64,000 nucleotides of DNA from Membranipora membranacea (Eukaryota; Bryozoa; Gymnolaemata; Cheilostomatida; Membraniporidae). A model generated the notes under the pieces. That model ran no database searches and was not told the origin of the DNA. It was given only the letters and a program-made list of their open reading frames with translations. Each line of letters opens with the position of its first letter. Position 1 is the stretch's first letter. The stretch spans positions 13,151,001 through 13,215,000 of the forward strand of contig OU612066.1 in NCBI GenBank assembly GCA_914767715.1. Direction: 5' to 3'. The position numbers and the translations under genes are program-made. Shown one piece after another: positions 11,847-21,804 of this stretch.

Positions 11847-11869
11847 CTGCAGACCGTTTGGCTCTGCGG
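11847..11869. repeat. Dyad GCAGA-N9-TCTGC (reference copy)
   Basis: GCAGA at 11849-11853 and TCTGC at 11863-11867 flank the 9 bp element CCGTTTGGC. In units whose upstream sequence reads AACCGCAGACC (for example 8416, 11094, 15448, 20802, 23476, 61599), the stem grows to seven pairs, CCGCAGA with TCTGCGG. The same change removes the PstI site. Whether this hairpin forms in DNA or in a transcript is not known. Confidence 0.55.
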
Positions 11870-11937
11870 CTTTTCGTTCTCCGTCAGCGTCCGTTTTAAT
11901 TAGGGCCACGTTTGCTATAAAAAAACATGCCAAACGG
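11854..11937. repeat. 9 bp inverted repeat CCGTTTGGC ... GCCAAACGG, 66 bp apart
   Basis: CCGTTTGGC at 11854-11862 has its exact reverse complement at 11929-11937. Both arms are seen in most units. Arm variants include CCGTTTTGC, CTGTTTGGC, ACATTTGGC and CTGTTCGGC on the left, and GCCAAACAG, GCCAAAAGG and GCCAAGCGG on the right. I saw no consistent compensatory change between arms, which argues against a strongly constrained stem. Confidence 0.5.
11916..11925 (+). promoter_or_regulatory. TATA-box-like TATAAAAAAA, recurring once per monomer (possible)
   Basis: Most monomers carry GCTATAAAAAAAC; this is the reference instance. The motif matches a eukaryotic TATA box, but I see no convincing initiator 25-30 bp downstream. 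Subunit h2 changes it to CTATGAAAA, h6 to CAATAAAATA, and h5 loses it altogether (GTTGTTAAAA). It may be only an A-rich tract. The array could still be transcribed at low level, as many satellites are. Confidence 0.2.
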
Positions 11938-12044
11938 CAGCATCGAAAAATTAAATCTCTGTTGGATTCTTATCAAACTTCGACCAGTTCAAGCTCTTAT
12001 TGCCCTCATTCAACACGCCGAATATTGGAATCCTCGGATTAACA

Positions 12045-12094
12045 GGGGGGTCACAACGCTGACTTGAAAATCCAAAAATTATACCAAGGGAGGG
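12045..12094 (+). repeat. G-tract pair: G6 and GGGAGGG
   Basis: Each unit carries a G6 run (12045-12050; five G in several subunits, seven in a few such as 18739 and 57196) and a GGGAGGG 37 bases later (12088-12094). In the units starting at 1045, 4059 and 5739 the second tract is GGGAGGGAGGG, a 4 bp expansion. At about 58910 it is a run of seven G. Four G-triplets exist per unit, but the 37-base loop is long for a stable quadruplex. Confidence 0.5.
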
Positions 12095-12098
12095 TATC

Positions 12099-14106
12099 AT
12101 GCTTTTTTTTCGGCCAGATCAAAAAATAGATTTGCCTCAAACTAACCTCATAAGGAGGAGCAACTCCTGCACATCTCGAATCTGCAGACCGTTTGGCTCT
12201 GCGGCTTCTCGTTCTCCATAAGCGTCCGTTTTAATTAGGGCAACTGTTGTTAAAAAAAAACATGCCAAACGGCAGCATCGAGAAATTAAATCTCTGGTGG
12301 ACTCTTATCAAACTCCGACCAGTTCAAGCTCTTATTGCCGTCATTCAACACGCCGAATGTTGGAATCCTCGGATTAACAGGGGGGTCACAGCGCTGACTT
12401 GAAAATCCAAAAATTATATCAAGGGAGGGTATCGTGCTTTTTTTTCGGCCAGATTAAAAAATAGATTTGCTTCTAACTAACCTCATAAGGAGGAGCACCT
12501 CCTGCTCATCTCGAATCTGCAGACTGTTCGGCCCCGCGGCTTTTCGTTCTCCATCAGCGTCCGTTTTAATTAGGGCCACTTTTGCTATAAAAAAACATGC
12601 CAAACGGCAGCATCGAAAAATTAAATCTCTGTTGGAGTCTTATCAAACTCCGACCAGCTCAAGCTCTTATTGCCCTCATTCAACACGCCGAATATTGGAA
12701 TCCTCGGATTAACAGGGGGGTCACAACGCTGACTTGAAAATCCAAAAATTATACCAAGGGAGGGTATCATGCTTTTTTTTCGGCCAGATCAAAAAATTGA
12801 TTTGCTTGTAACTAACCTCATAAGGAGGAGCAACTCCTGCTCATCTCGAATCTGCAGACCGTTTTGCTCTGCGGCTTTTCGTTCTCCGTCAGCATCCGTT
12901 TTAATTAGGGCCACTTTTGCTATAGAAAAACATGCCAAACGGCAGCATCGAAACATTTAATATCTGTTGGATTCTTATCAAACTCCGTACAGTTCAAGCT
13001 CTTATTGGCCTCATTCAACACGCCGAATATTGGAATCCTCGGATTAACAGGGGGGTCACAACGCTGACTTGAAAATCCAAAAATTATACCAAGGGAGGGT
13101 ATCATGCTTTTTTTTCGGCCAGATCAGAAAATAGATTTGCTTCTAACTAACCTCATAAGGAGGAGCAACTCCTGCTCATCTCGAATCTGCAGACCGTTTG
13201 GCTCTGCGGCTTTTCGTTCTCCGTCAGCGTCCGTTTTAATTAGGGCCACTTTTGCTATAAAAAAACATGCCAAACGGCAGCATCGAAAAATTAAATCTCT
13301 GTTGGATTCTTATCAAACTTCGACCAGTTCAAGCTCTTATTGCCCTCATTCAACACGCCGAATATTGGAATCCTCGGATTAACAGGGGGGTCACAACGCT
13401 GACTTGAAAATCCAAAAATTATACCAAGGGAGGGTATCATGCTTTTTTTTCGGCCAGATCAAAAAATAGATTTGCTTCTAATTAACCTCATAAGGAGAAG
13501 CAACTCCTGCTCATCTCGAATCTGCAGACCGTTTGGCTCTGCGGCTTTTCGTTCTCCGTCGGCGTCCGTTTTAATTAGGGCCACTTTTGCTATAAAAAAC
13601 ATGCCAAGCGGCAGCATCGAGAAATTAAATCCCTGTTGGATTCTTATCAAACTCCGACCAGTTCAAGCTCTTATTGCCCTCATTCAACACGCCGAATATT
13701 GGAATCCTCGGATTAACAGGGGGTCACAACGCTGACTTGAAAATTCAAAAATTATACCAAGGGAGGGTATCAAGCGTTTTTTTCGGCCAGATCAAAAAAT
13801 AGATTTGCTTGTAACTAACCTCATAAGGAGGAGCAACTCCTGCTCATCTCGAATCTGCAGAACATTTGGCTCTGCGGCTTTTCGTTCTCCATCAGCGTTT
13901 GTTTTAATTAGGGCCACTTTTGCTATAAAAAAACATGCCAAACGGCAGCATTGAAAAATTAAATCTCTGTTGGATTCTTATCAAACTCCGACCAGTTCAA
14001 GCTGTTATTGCCCTCATTCAACACGCCGAATATTGGAATCCTCGGATTAACAGGGGGGTCACAACGCTGACTTGATAATCCAAAAATTATACCAAGGGAG
14101 GGTATC
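12099..14106 (+). repeat. Hexamer (2,008 bp) HOR, first copy
   Basis: Units 12099 (h5 type), 12434 (GTG start, CAGACTGTTCGGCCCCGCGG), 12769 (CTTGTAAC, CCGTTTTGC), 13104, 13439 (h3 type) and 13773 (h4 type). The first three recur at 14107, 14442 and 14777, each 2,008 bp on. Unit 13104 is nearly identical to 11764 (1,340 bp, four monomers back), both with AACTTCGACC. Confidence 0.75.
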
Positions 14107-15111
14107 ATGCTTTTTTTTCGGCCAGATCAAAAAATAGATTTGCCTCAAACTAACCTCATAAGGAGGAGCAACTCCTGCACATCTCGAATCTGCAGACCGT
14201 TTGGCTCTGCGGCTTCTCGTTCTCCATAAGCGTCCGTTTTAATTAGGGCAACTGTTGTTAAAAAAAAACATGCCAAATGGCAGCATCGAGAAATTAAATC
14301 TCTGGTGGACTCTTATCAAACTCCGACCAGTTCAAGCTCTTATTGCCGTCATTCAACACGCCGAATGTTGGAATCCTCGGATTAACAGGGGGGTCACAGC
14401 GCTGACTTGAAAATCCAAAAATTATATCAAGGGAGGGTATCGTGCTTTTTTTTCGGCCAGATTAAAAAATAGATTTGCTTCTAACTAACCTCATAAGGAG
14501 GAGCACCTCCTGCTCATCTCGAATCTGCAGACTGTTCGGCCCCGCGGCTTTTCGTTCTCCATCAGCGTCCGTTTTAATTAGGGCCACTTTTGCTATAAAA
14601 AAACATGCCAAACGGCAGCATCGAAAAATTATATCTCTGTTGGAGTCTTATCAAACTCCGACCAGCTCAAGCTCTTATTGCCCTCATTCAACACGCCGAA
14701 TATTGGAATCCTCGGATTAACAGGGGGGTCACAACGCTGACTTGAAAATCCAAAAATTATACCAAGGGAGGGTATCATGCTTTTTTTTCGGCCAGATCAA
14801 AAAATTGATTTGCTTGTAACTAACCTCATAAGGAGGAGCAACTCCTGCTCATCTCGAATCTGCAGACCGTTTTGCTCTGCGGCTTTTCGTTCTCCGTCAG
14901 CATCCGTTTTAATTAGGGCCACTTTTGCTATAGAAAAACATGCCAAACGGCAGCATCGAAACATTTAATATCTGTTGGATTCTTATCAAACTCCGTACAG
15001 TTCAAGCTCTTATTGGCCTCATTCAACACGCCGAATATTGGAATCCTCGGATTAACAGGGGGGTCACAACGCTGACTTGAAAATCCAAAAATTATACCAA
15101 GGGAGGGTATC
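14107..15111 (+). repeat. Hexamer (2,008 bp) HOR, partial second copy
   Basis: Units 14107 (h5), 14442 and 14777 repeat 12099, 12434 and 12769. Differences seen are CAAATGGCAGC in the first and ATTATATCTC in the second. The order h3 (13439), h4 (13773), h5 (14107) agrees with that of the canonical hexamer at 38.5 kb, but the following GTG unit is the CGGCCCCGCGG form, not h6. Confidence 0.7.
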
Positions 15112-17118
15112 ATGCTTTTTTTTTCGGCCAGATCAGAAAATAGATTTGCTTCTAACTAACCTCATAAGGAGGAGCAACTCCTGCTCATCTCGAATCTGCA
15201 GACTGTTTGGCTCTGCGGCTTTTCGTTCTCCGTCAGCGTCCGTTTTAATTAGGGCCACTTTTGCTATAAAAAAACATGCCAAACGGCAGCATCGAAACAT
15301 TCAATATCTGTTGGATTCTTATCAAACTCCGACCAGTTCAAGCTCTTATTGCCCTCACTCAACATGCCGAATATTGGAATCCTCGGATTAACAGGGGGGT
15401 CACAACGCTGACTTGAAAATCCAAAAATTATACCAAGGGAGGGTATCATGCTTTTTTGTCGGCCAGATCAAAAAATAGATTTGCTTCTAACTAACCTCAT
15501 GAGGAGGAGCAACTCCTGCTCATCTCGAAACCGCAGACCGTTTGGCTCTGCGGCTTTTCGTTCTCCGTCAGCGTCCGTCTTAATTAGGGCCACTTTTGCA
15601 ATAAAAAAACATGCCAAACGGCAGCATCGAAAAATTAAATCCTGTTGGATTCTTATCAAACTCCCACTAGTTCAAGCTCTTATTGCCCTCATTCAACACG
15701 CCGAATATTGGAATCCTCAAATTAACAGGGTGGTCACAGCGCTGACTTGAAAATCCAAAAATTATACCAAGGGAGGGTATCATGCTTTTTTTTCGGCCAG
15801 ATCAAAAATAGATTTGCTTCTAACTAACCTCATAAGGATGAGCAACTCCTGCTCATCTCAAATCTGCAGACCGTTTGGCTCTGCGGCTTTTCGTTCTCCG
15901 TCAGCGTCCGTTTTAATTAGGGCCACTTTTGCTATAAAAAAACATGCCAAACGGCAGCATCGAAAAATTAAATCTCTGTTGGATTCTTATCAAACTCGGT
16001 CCAGTTCAAGCTCTTATTGGCCTCATTCAACACGCCGAATATTGGAATCCTCGGATTAACAGGGGGGTCACAACGCTGACTTGAAAATCCAAAAAGTATA
16101 CCAAGGGAGGGTATCATGCTTTTTTTTCGGCCAGATCAGAAAATAGATTTGCTTCTAACTAACCTCATAAGGAGGAGCAACTCCTGCTCATCTCGAATCT
16201 GCAGACTGTTTGGCTCTGCGGCTTTTTGTTCTCCGTCAGCGTCCGTTTTAATTAGGGCCACTTTTGCTATAAAAAAACATGCCAAACGGCAGCATCGAAA
16301 CATTCAATATCTGTTGGATTCTTATCAAACTCCGACCAGTTCAAGCTCTTATTGCCCTCACTCAACATGCCGAATATTGGAATCTTCGGATTAACAGGGG
16401 GGTCACAACGCTGACTTGAAAATCCAAAAATTATACCAAGGGAGGGTATCATGCTTTTTTGTCGGCCAGATCAAAAAATAGATTTGCTTCTAACTAACCT
16501 CATGAGGAGGAGCAACTCCTGCTCATCTCGAAACCGCAGACCGTTTGGCTCTGCGGCTTTTCGTTCTCCGTCAGCGTCCGTCTTAATTAGGACCTCTTTT
16601 GCAATAAAAAAACATGCCAAACGGCAGCATCGAAAAATTAAATCCTGTTGGATTCTTATCAAACTCCCACCAGTTCAAGCTCTTATTGCCCTCATTCAAC
16701 ACGCCGAATATTGGAATCCTCAAATTAACAGGGTGGTCACAGCGCTGACTTGAAAATCCAAAAATTATACCAAGGGAGGGTATCATGCTTTTTTTTCGGC
16801 CAGATCAAAAATAGATTTGCTTCTAACTAACCTCATAAGGATGAGCAACTCCTGCTCATCTCAAATCTGCAGACCGTTTGGCTCTGCGGCTTTTCGTTCT
16901 CCGTCAGCGTCCGTTTTAATTAGGGCCACTTTTGCTATAAAAAAACATGCCAAACGGCAGCATCGAAAAATTAAATCTCTGTTGGATTCTTATCAAACTC
17001 GGTCCAGTTCAAGCTCTTATTGGCCTCATTCAACACGCCGAATATTGGAATCCTCGGATTAACAGGGGGGTCACAACGCTGACTTGAAAATCCAAAAAGT
17101 ATACCAAGGGAGGGTATC
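15112..17118 (+). repeat. Trimer (1,003 bp) HOR, two copies
   Basis: Units 15112-15448-15782 recur as 16116-16451-16785 with a shift of 1,003 bp. Markers are CAGACTGTTTGG with GAAACATTCAATATC and CAACATGCC in the first unit; CTTTTTTGTCGG, CATGAGGAGG and the GTCTTAATT set in the second; CAAAAATAG, CTCAAATCTGC, CTCGGTCC and AAAAAGTATACC in the third. Unit 15112 has nine T after ATGC. Confidence 0.8.
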
Positions 17119-17788
17119 ATGCATTTTTTTCGGCCAGATCAGAAAATAGATTTGCTTCTAACTAACCTCATAAGGATGAGCAACTCCTGCTCATCTCGAA
17201 TCTGCAGACCGTTTGGCTCTGCGGCTTTTCGTTCTCCGTCAGCGTCCGTTTTAATTAGGGCCACTTTTGCTATAAAAAAACATGCCAAACGGCAGCATCG
17301 AAAAATTAAATCTCTGTTGGATTCTTATCAAACTCCGACCAGTTCAAGCTCTTATTGCCCTCATTCAACACGCCGAATATTGGAATGCTCGGATTAACAG
17401 GGGGGTCACAACGCTGACTTGAAAATCCAAAAATTATACCAAGGGAGGGTATCATGCTTTTTTTTCGGCCAGATCAAAAAATAGATTTGCTTCTAACTAA
17501 CCTCATAAGGAGGAGCAACTCCTGCTCATCTCGAATCTGCAGACCGTTTGGCTCTGCAGCTTTTCGTTCTCCGTCAGCGTCCGTTTTAATTAGGGCCACT
17601 TTTGCTATAAAAAAACATGCCAACCGGCAGCATCGAAAAATTTAATCTCTGTTCGATTCTTATCAAACTCCGACCAGTTCAAGCTCTTATTGCCCTCATT
17701 CAACACGCCGAATATTGGAATCCTCGGATTAACAGGGGGGTCACAACGCTGACTTGAAAATCCAAAAATTATACCAAGGGAGGGTATC
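17119..17788 (+). repeat. Monomers 17119 and 17454
   Basis: Unit 17119 starts ATGCATTTTTTT and follows the trimer's third unit with the same AAAAAGTATACC linker, so it begins a third, diverging trimer copy. Unit 17454 carries GCTCTGCAGC, which creates a second PstI site in the unit, plus CCAACCGGC and CTGTTCG as in 9419. Confidence 0.65.
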
Positions 17789-19797
17789 ATGCTTTTGTTT
17801 CGGCCAGATCAAAGAATAGATTTGCTTCTAACTAACCTCATAAGGAGGAGCAACTCCTGCTCATCTCGAATAATCAGACCGTTTGGCTCTGCGGCTTTTC
17901 GATCTCCGTCAGCGTCCGTTTTAATTAGGGCCACTTTTGCTATGAAAAAACATGCCAAACGGAAGCATCGAAAAATTAATTCTCTGTTGGATTCTTATCA
18001 AACTCCGACCAGTTCAAGCTCTTATTGCCGTCATTCAACACGCCGAATGTTGGAATCCTCGGATTAACAGGGGGGTCACAGCGCTGACTTGAAAATCCAA
18101 AAATTATATCAAGGGAGGGTATCGTGCTTTTTTTTCGGCCAGATCAAAAAATAGATTTGCTTCTAACTAACCTCATAAGGAGGAGCACCTCCTGCTCATC
18201 TCGAATCTGCAGACTGTTCGGCCCCGCGGCTTTTCGTTCTCCATCAGCGTCCGTTTTAATTAGGGCCACTTTTGCTATAAAAAAACATGCCAAACGGCAG
18301 CATCGAAAAATTAAATCTCTGTTGGAGTCTTATCAAACTCCAACCATCTCAAGCTCTTATTGCCCTCATTCAACACGCCGAATATTGGAATCCTCGGATT
18401 AACAGGGGGGTCACAACGCTGACTTGAGAATCCAAAAATTATACCAAGGGAGGGTATCATGCTTTTTTTTCGGCCCGATCAAAAAATTGATTTGCTTGTA
18501 ACTAACCTCATAAGGAGGAGCAACTCCTGCTCATCTCGAATCTGCAGACTGTTTGGCTCTGCGGCTTTTCGTTCTCCGTCAGCGTCCGTTTTAATTAGGG
18601 CCACTTTTGCTATAAAAAAACATGCCAAACGGCAGCATCGAAACATTCAATATCTGTTGGATTCTTATCAAACTCCGACCAGTTCAAGCTCTTATTGCCC
18701 TCACTCAACATGCCGAATATTAGAATCTTCGGATTAACAGGGGGGGTCACAACGCTGACTTGAAAATCCAAAAATTATACCAAGGGAGGGTATCATGCTT
18801 TTTTGTCGGCCAGATCAAAAAATAGATTTGCTTCTAACTAACCTCATAAGGAGGAGCAACTCCTGCTCATCTCGAAACCGCAGACCGTTTGGCTCTGCGG
18901 CTTTTCGTTCTCCGTCAGCGTCCGTCTTAATTAGGGCCACTTTTGCAACAAAAAAACATGCCAAACGGCAGCATCGAAAAATTAAATCCTGTTGGATTCT
19001 TATCAAACTCCCACCAGTTCAAGGTCTTATTGCCCTCATTCAACACGCCGAATATTGGAATCCTCAAATTAACAGGGTGGTCACAGCGCTGACTTGAAAA
19101 TCCAAAAATTATACCAAGGGAGGGTATCATGCTTTTTTTTCGGCCAGATCAAAAATAGATTTGCTTCTAACTAACCTCATAAGGATTAGCAACTCCTGCT
19201 CATCTCGAATCTGCAGACCGTTTGGCTTTGCGGCTTTTCGTTCTCCGTCAGCGTCCGTTTTAATTAGGGCCACTTTTGCTATAAAAAAACATGCCAAACG
19301 GCAGCATCGAAAAATTAAATCTCTGTTGGATTCTTATCAAACTCCGTCCAGTTCAAGCTCTTATTGGCCTCATTCAACACGCCGAATATTGGAATCCTCG
19401 GATTAACAGGGGGGTCACAACGCTGACTTGAAAATCCAAAAATTATACCAAGGGAGGGTATCATGCTTTTTTTTCGGCCAGATCAGAAAATAGATTTGCT
19501 TCTAACTAACCTCATAAGGATGAGCAACTCCTGCTCATCTCGAATCTGCAGACCGTTTGGCTCTGCGGCTTTTCGTTCTCCGTCAGCGTCCGTTTTAATT
19601 AGGGCCACTTTTGCTATAAAAAAACATGCCAAACGGCAGCATCGAAAAATTAAATCTCTGTTGGATTCTTATCAAACTCCGACCAGTTCAAGCTCTTATT
19701 GCCCTCATTCAACACGCCGAATATTGGAATCCTCGGATTAACAGGGGTGTCACAATGCTGACTTGAAAATCCACAAATTATACCAAGGGAGGGTATC
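17789..19797 (+). repeat. Hexamer (2,008 bp) HOR, first copy
   Basis: Units 17789, 18124, 18459, 18795, 19129 and 19463. Unit 17789 is a mosaic: an h2-like body (CTTTTGTTTCGG, TCGATCTCCG, CTATGAAAA) with a tail of h5 type (GAATGTTGG, CACAGCGCTG, ATATCAAGG), followed by a GTG unit. Unit 18459 begins CGGCCCGATC. Unit 18795 is preceded by a seven-G run. Confidence 0.75.
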
Positions 19798-21804
19798 ATG
19801 CTTTTTTTCGGCCAGATCAAAAAATAGATTTGCTTCTAACTAACCTCATAAGGAGGAGCAACTCCTGCTCATCTCGAATAATCAGACCGTTTGGCTCTGC
19901 GGCTTTTCGATCTCCGTCAGCGTCCGTTTTAATTAGGGCCACTTTTGCTATGAAAAAACATGCCAAACGGAAGCATCGAAAAATTAATTCTCTGTTGGAT
20001 TCTTATCAAACTCCGACCAGTTCAAGCTCTTATTGCCGTCATTCAACACGCCGAATGTTGGAATCCTCGGATTAACAGGGGGGTCACAGCGCTGACTTGA
20101 AAATCCAAAAATTATATCAAGGGAGGGTATCGTGCTTTTTTTTCGGCCAGATCAAAAAATAGATTTGCTTCTAACTAACCTCATAAGGAGGAGCACCTCC
20201 TGCTCATCTCGAATCTGCAGACTGTTCGGCCCCGCGGCTTTTCGTTCTCCATCAGCGTCCGTTTTAATTAGGGCCACTTTTGCTATAAAAAAACATGCCA
20301 AACGGCAGCATCGAAAAATTAAATCTCTGTTGGAGTCTTATCAAACTCCAACCATCTCAAGCTCTTATTGCCCTCATTCAACACGCCGAATATTGGAATC
20401 CTCGGATTAACAGGGGGGTCACAACGCTGACTTGAAAATCCAAAAATTATACCAAGGGAGGGTATCATGCTTTTTTTTCGGCCCGATCAAAAAATTGATT
20501 TGCTTGTAACTAACCTCATAAGGAGGAGCAACTCCTGCTCATCTCGAATCTGCAGACTGTTTGGCTCTGCGGCTTTTCGTTCTCCGTCAGCGTCCGTTTT
20601 AATTAGGGCCACTTTTGCTATAAAAAAACATGCCAAACGGCAGCATCGAAACATTCAATATCTGTTGGATTCTTATCAAACTCCGACCAGTTCAAGCTCT
20701 TATTGCCCTCACTCAACATGCCGAATATTAGAATCTTCGGATTAACAGGGGGGTCACAACGCTGACTTGAAAATCCAAAAATTATACCAAGGGAGGGTAT
20801 CATGCTTTTTTGTCGGCCAGATCAAAAAATAGATTTGCTTCTAACTAACCTCATAAGGAGGAGCAACTCCTGCTCATCTCGAAACCGCAGACCGTTTGGC
20901 TCTGCGGCTTTTCGTTCTCCGTCAGCGTCCGTCTTAATTAGGGCCACTTTTGCAACAAAAAAACATGCCAAACGGCAGCATCGAAAAATTAAATCCTGTT
21001 GGATTCTTATCAAACTCCCACCAGTTCAAGGTCTTATTGCCCTCATTCAACACGCCGAATATTGGAATCCTCAAATTAACAGGGTGGTCACAGCGCTGAC
21101 TTGAAAATCCAAAAATTATACCAAGGGAGGGTATCATGCTTTTTTTTCGGCCAGATCAAAAATAGATTTGCTTCTAACTAACCTCATAAGGATTAGCAAC
21201 TCCTGCTCATCTCGAATCTGCAGACCGTTTGGCTTTGCGGCTTTTCGTTCTCCGTCAGCGTCCGTTTTAATTAGGGCCACTTTTGCTATAAAAAAACATG
21301 CCAAACGGCAGCATCGAAAAATTAAATCTCTGTTGGATTCTTATCAAACTCCGTCCAGTTCAAGCTCTTATTGGCCTCATTCAACACGCCGAATATTGGA
21401 ATCCTCGGATTAACAGGGGGGTCACAACGCTGACTTGAAAATCCAAAAATTATACCAAGGGAGGGTATCATGCTTTTTTTTCGGCCAGATCAGAAAATAG
21501 ATTTGCTTCTAACTAACCTCATAAGGAGGAGCAACTCCTGCTCATCTCGAATCTGCAGACCGTTTGGCTCTGCGGATTTTCGTTCTCCGTCAGCGTCCGT
21601 TTTAATTAGGGCCACTTTTGCTATAAAAAAACATGCCAAACGGCAGCATCGAAAAATTAAATCTCTGTTGGATTCTTATCAAACTCCGACCAGTTCAAGC
21701 TCTTATTGCCCTCATTCAACACGCCGAATATTGGAATCCTCGGATTAACAGGGGTGTCACAATGCTGACTTGAAAATCCACAAATTATACCAAGGGAGGG
21801 TATC
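19798..21804 (+). repeat. Hexamer (2,007 bp) HOR, second copy
   Basis: Units 19798, 20132, 20467, 20802, 21136 and 21470 repeat 17789-19463. Shared rare states include AATAATCAGACC, CTCCAACCATC, ATTAGAATCTTCGG, GCAACAAAAAAAC, AAGGTCTTATTG and GGATTAGC. Unit 21470 differs from 19463 by AGGAGGAGC and GCGGATTTTCG. The start of unit 19798 has lost one T and the G of the h2-like tract. Confidence 0.8.

Larger units (their letters stand above)
11094..12098 (+). repeat. Monomers 11094, 11429, 11764
   Basis: Unit 11094 is of the AACCGCAG class with CTATAGAAAAAC, CTCCGTCC and TTGGCC. Unit 11429 has CAGACTGTTTGG, GAATAATTAAATC and a unique GGATTACCAGG, which removes its TAA stop and lengthens the incidental reading frame. 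Unit 11764 is the reference monomer described separately. Confidence 0.7.
11764..12098 (+). repeat. Reference monomer close to the consensus
   Basis: A 335 bp unit close to the majority sequence, used here to place internal landmarks. In order: ATG and a T8 run; an A6 run; the block ending ACCTCATAAGG with a dyad; a PstI site CTGCAG at 11847-11852; the CCGTTTGGC element; TATAAAA; the complementary GCCAAACGG; a T/A-rich middle; CCTCGGATTAACAG followed by G6; and a final GGGAGGG just before the next unit. Two private changes stand out: ACGTTTGCT where most copies have ACTTTTGCT, and ACTTCGACC where most have ACTCCGACC (the second is shared with the unit at 13104). A PstI digest of the array should give a ~335 bp ladder, with missing rungs where the variant AACCGCAG removes the site. 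Confidence 0.9.

Noticed and set aside
12045-12056. Relationship to the Drosophila 1.688 g/cm3 (359 bp) satellite through TGACCCCCCT on the minus strand
   Set aside because: The shared stretch is only about ten bases and includes a C run, and the rest did not align by eye. An alignment search against satellite libraries would decide it.
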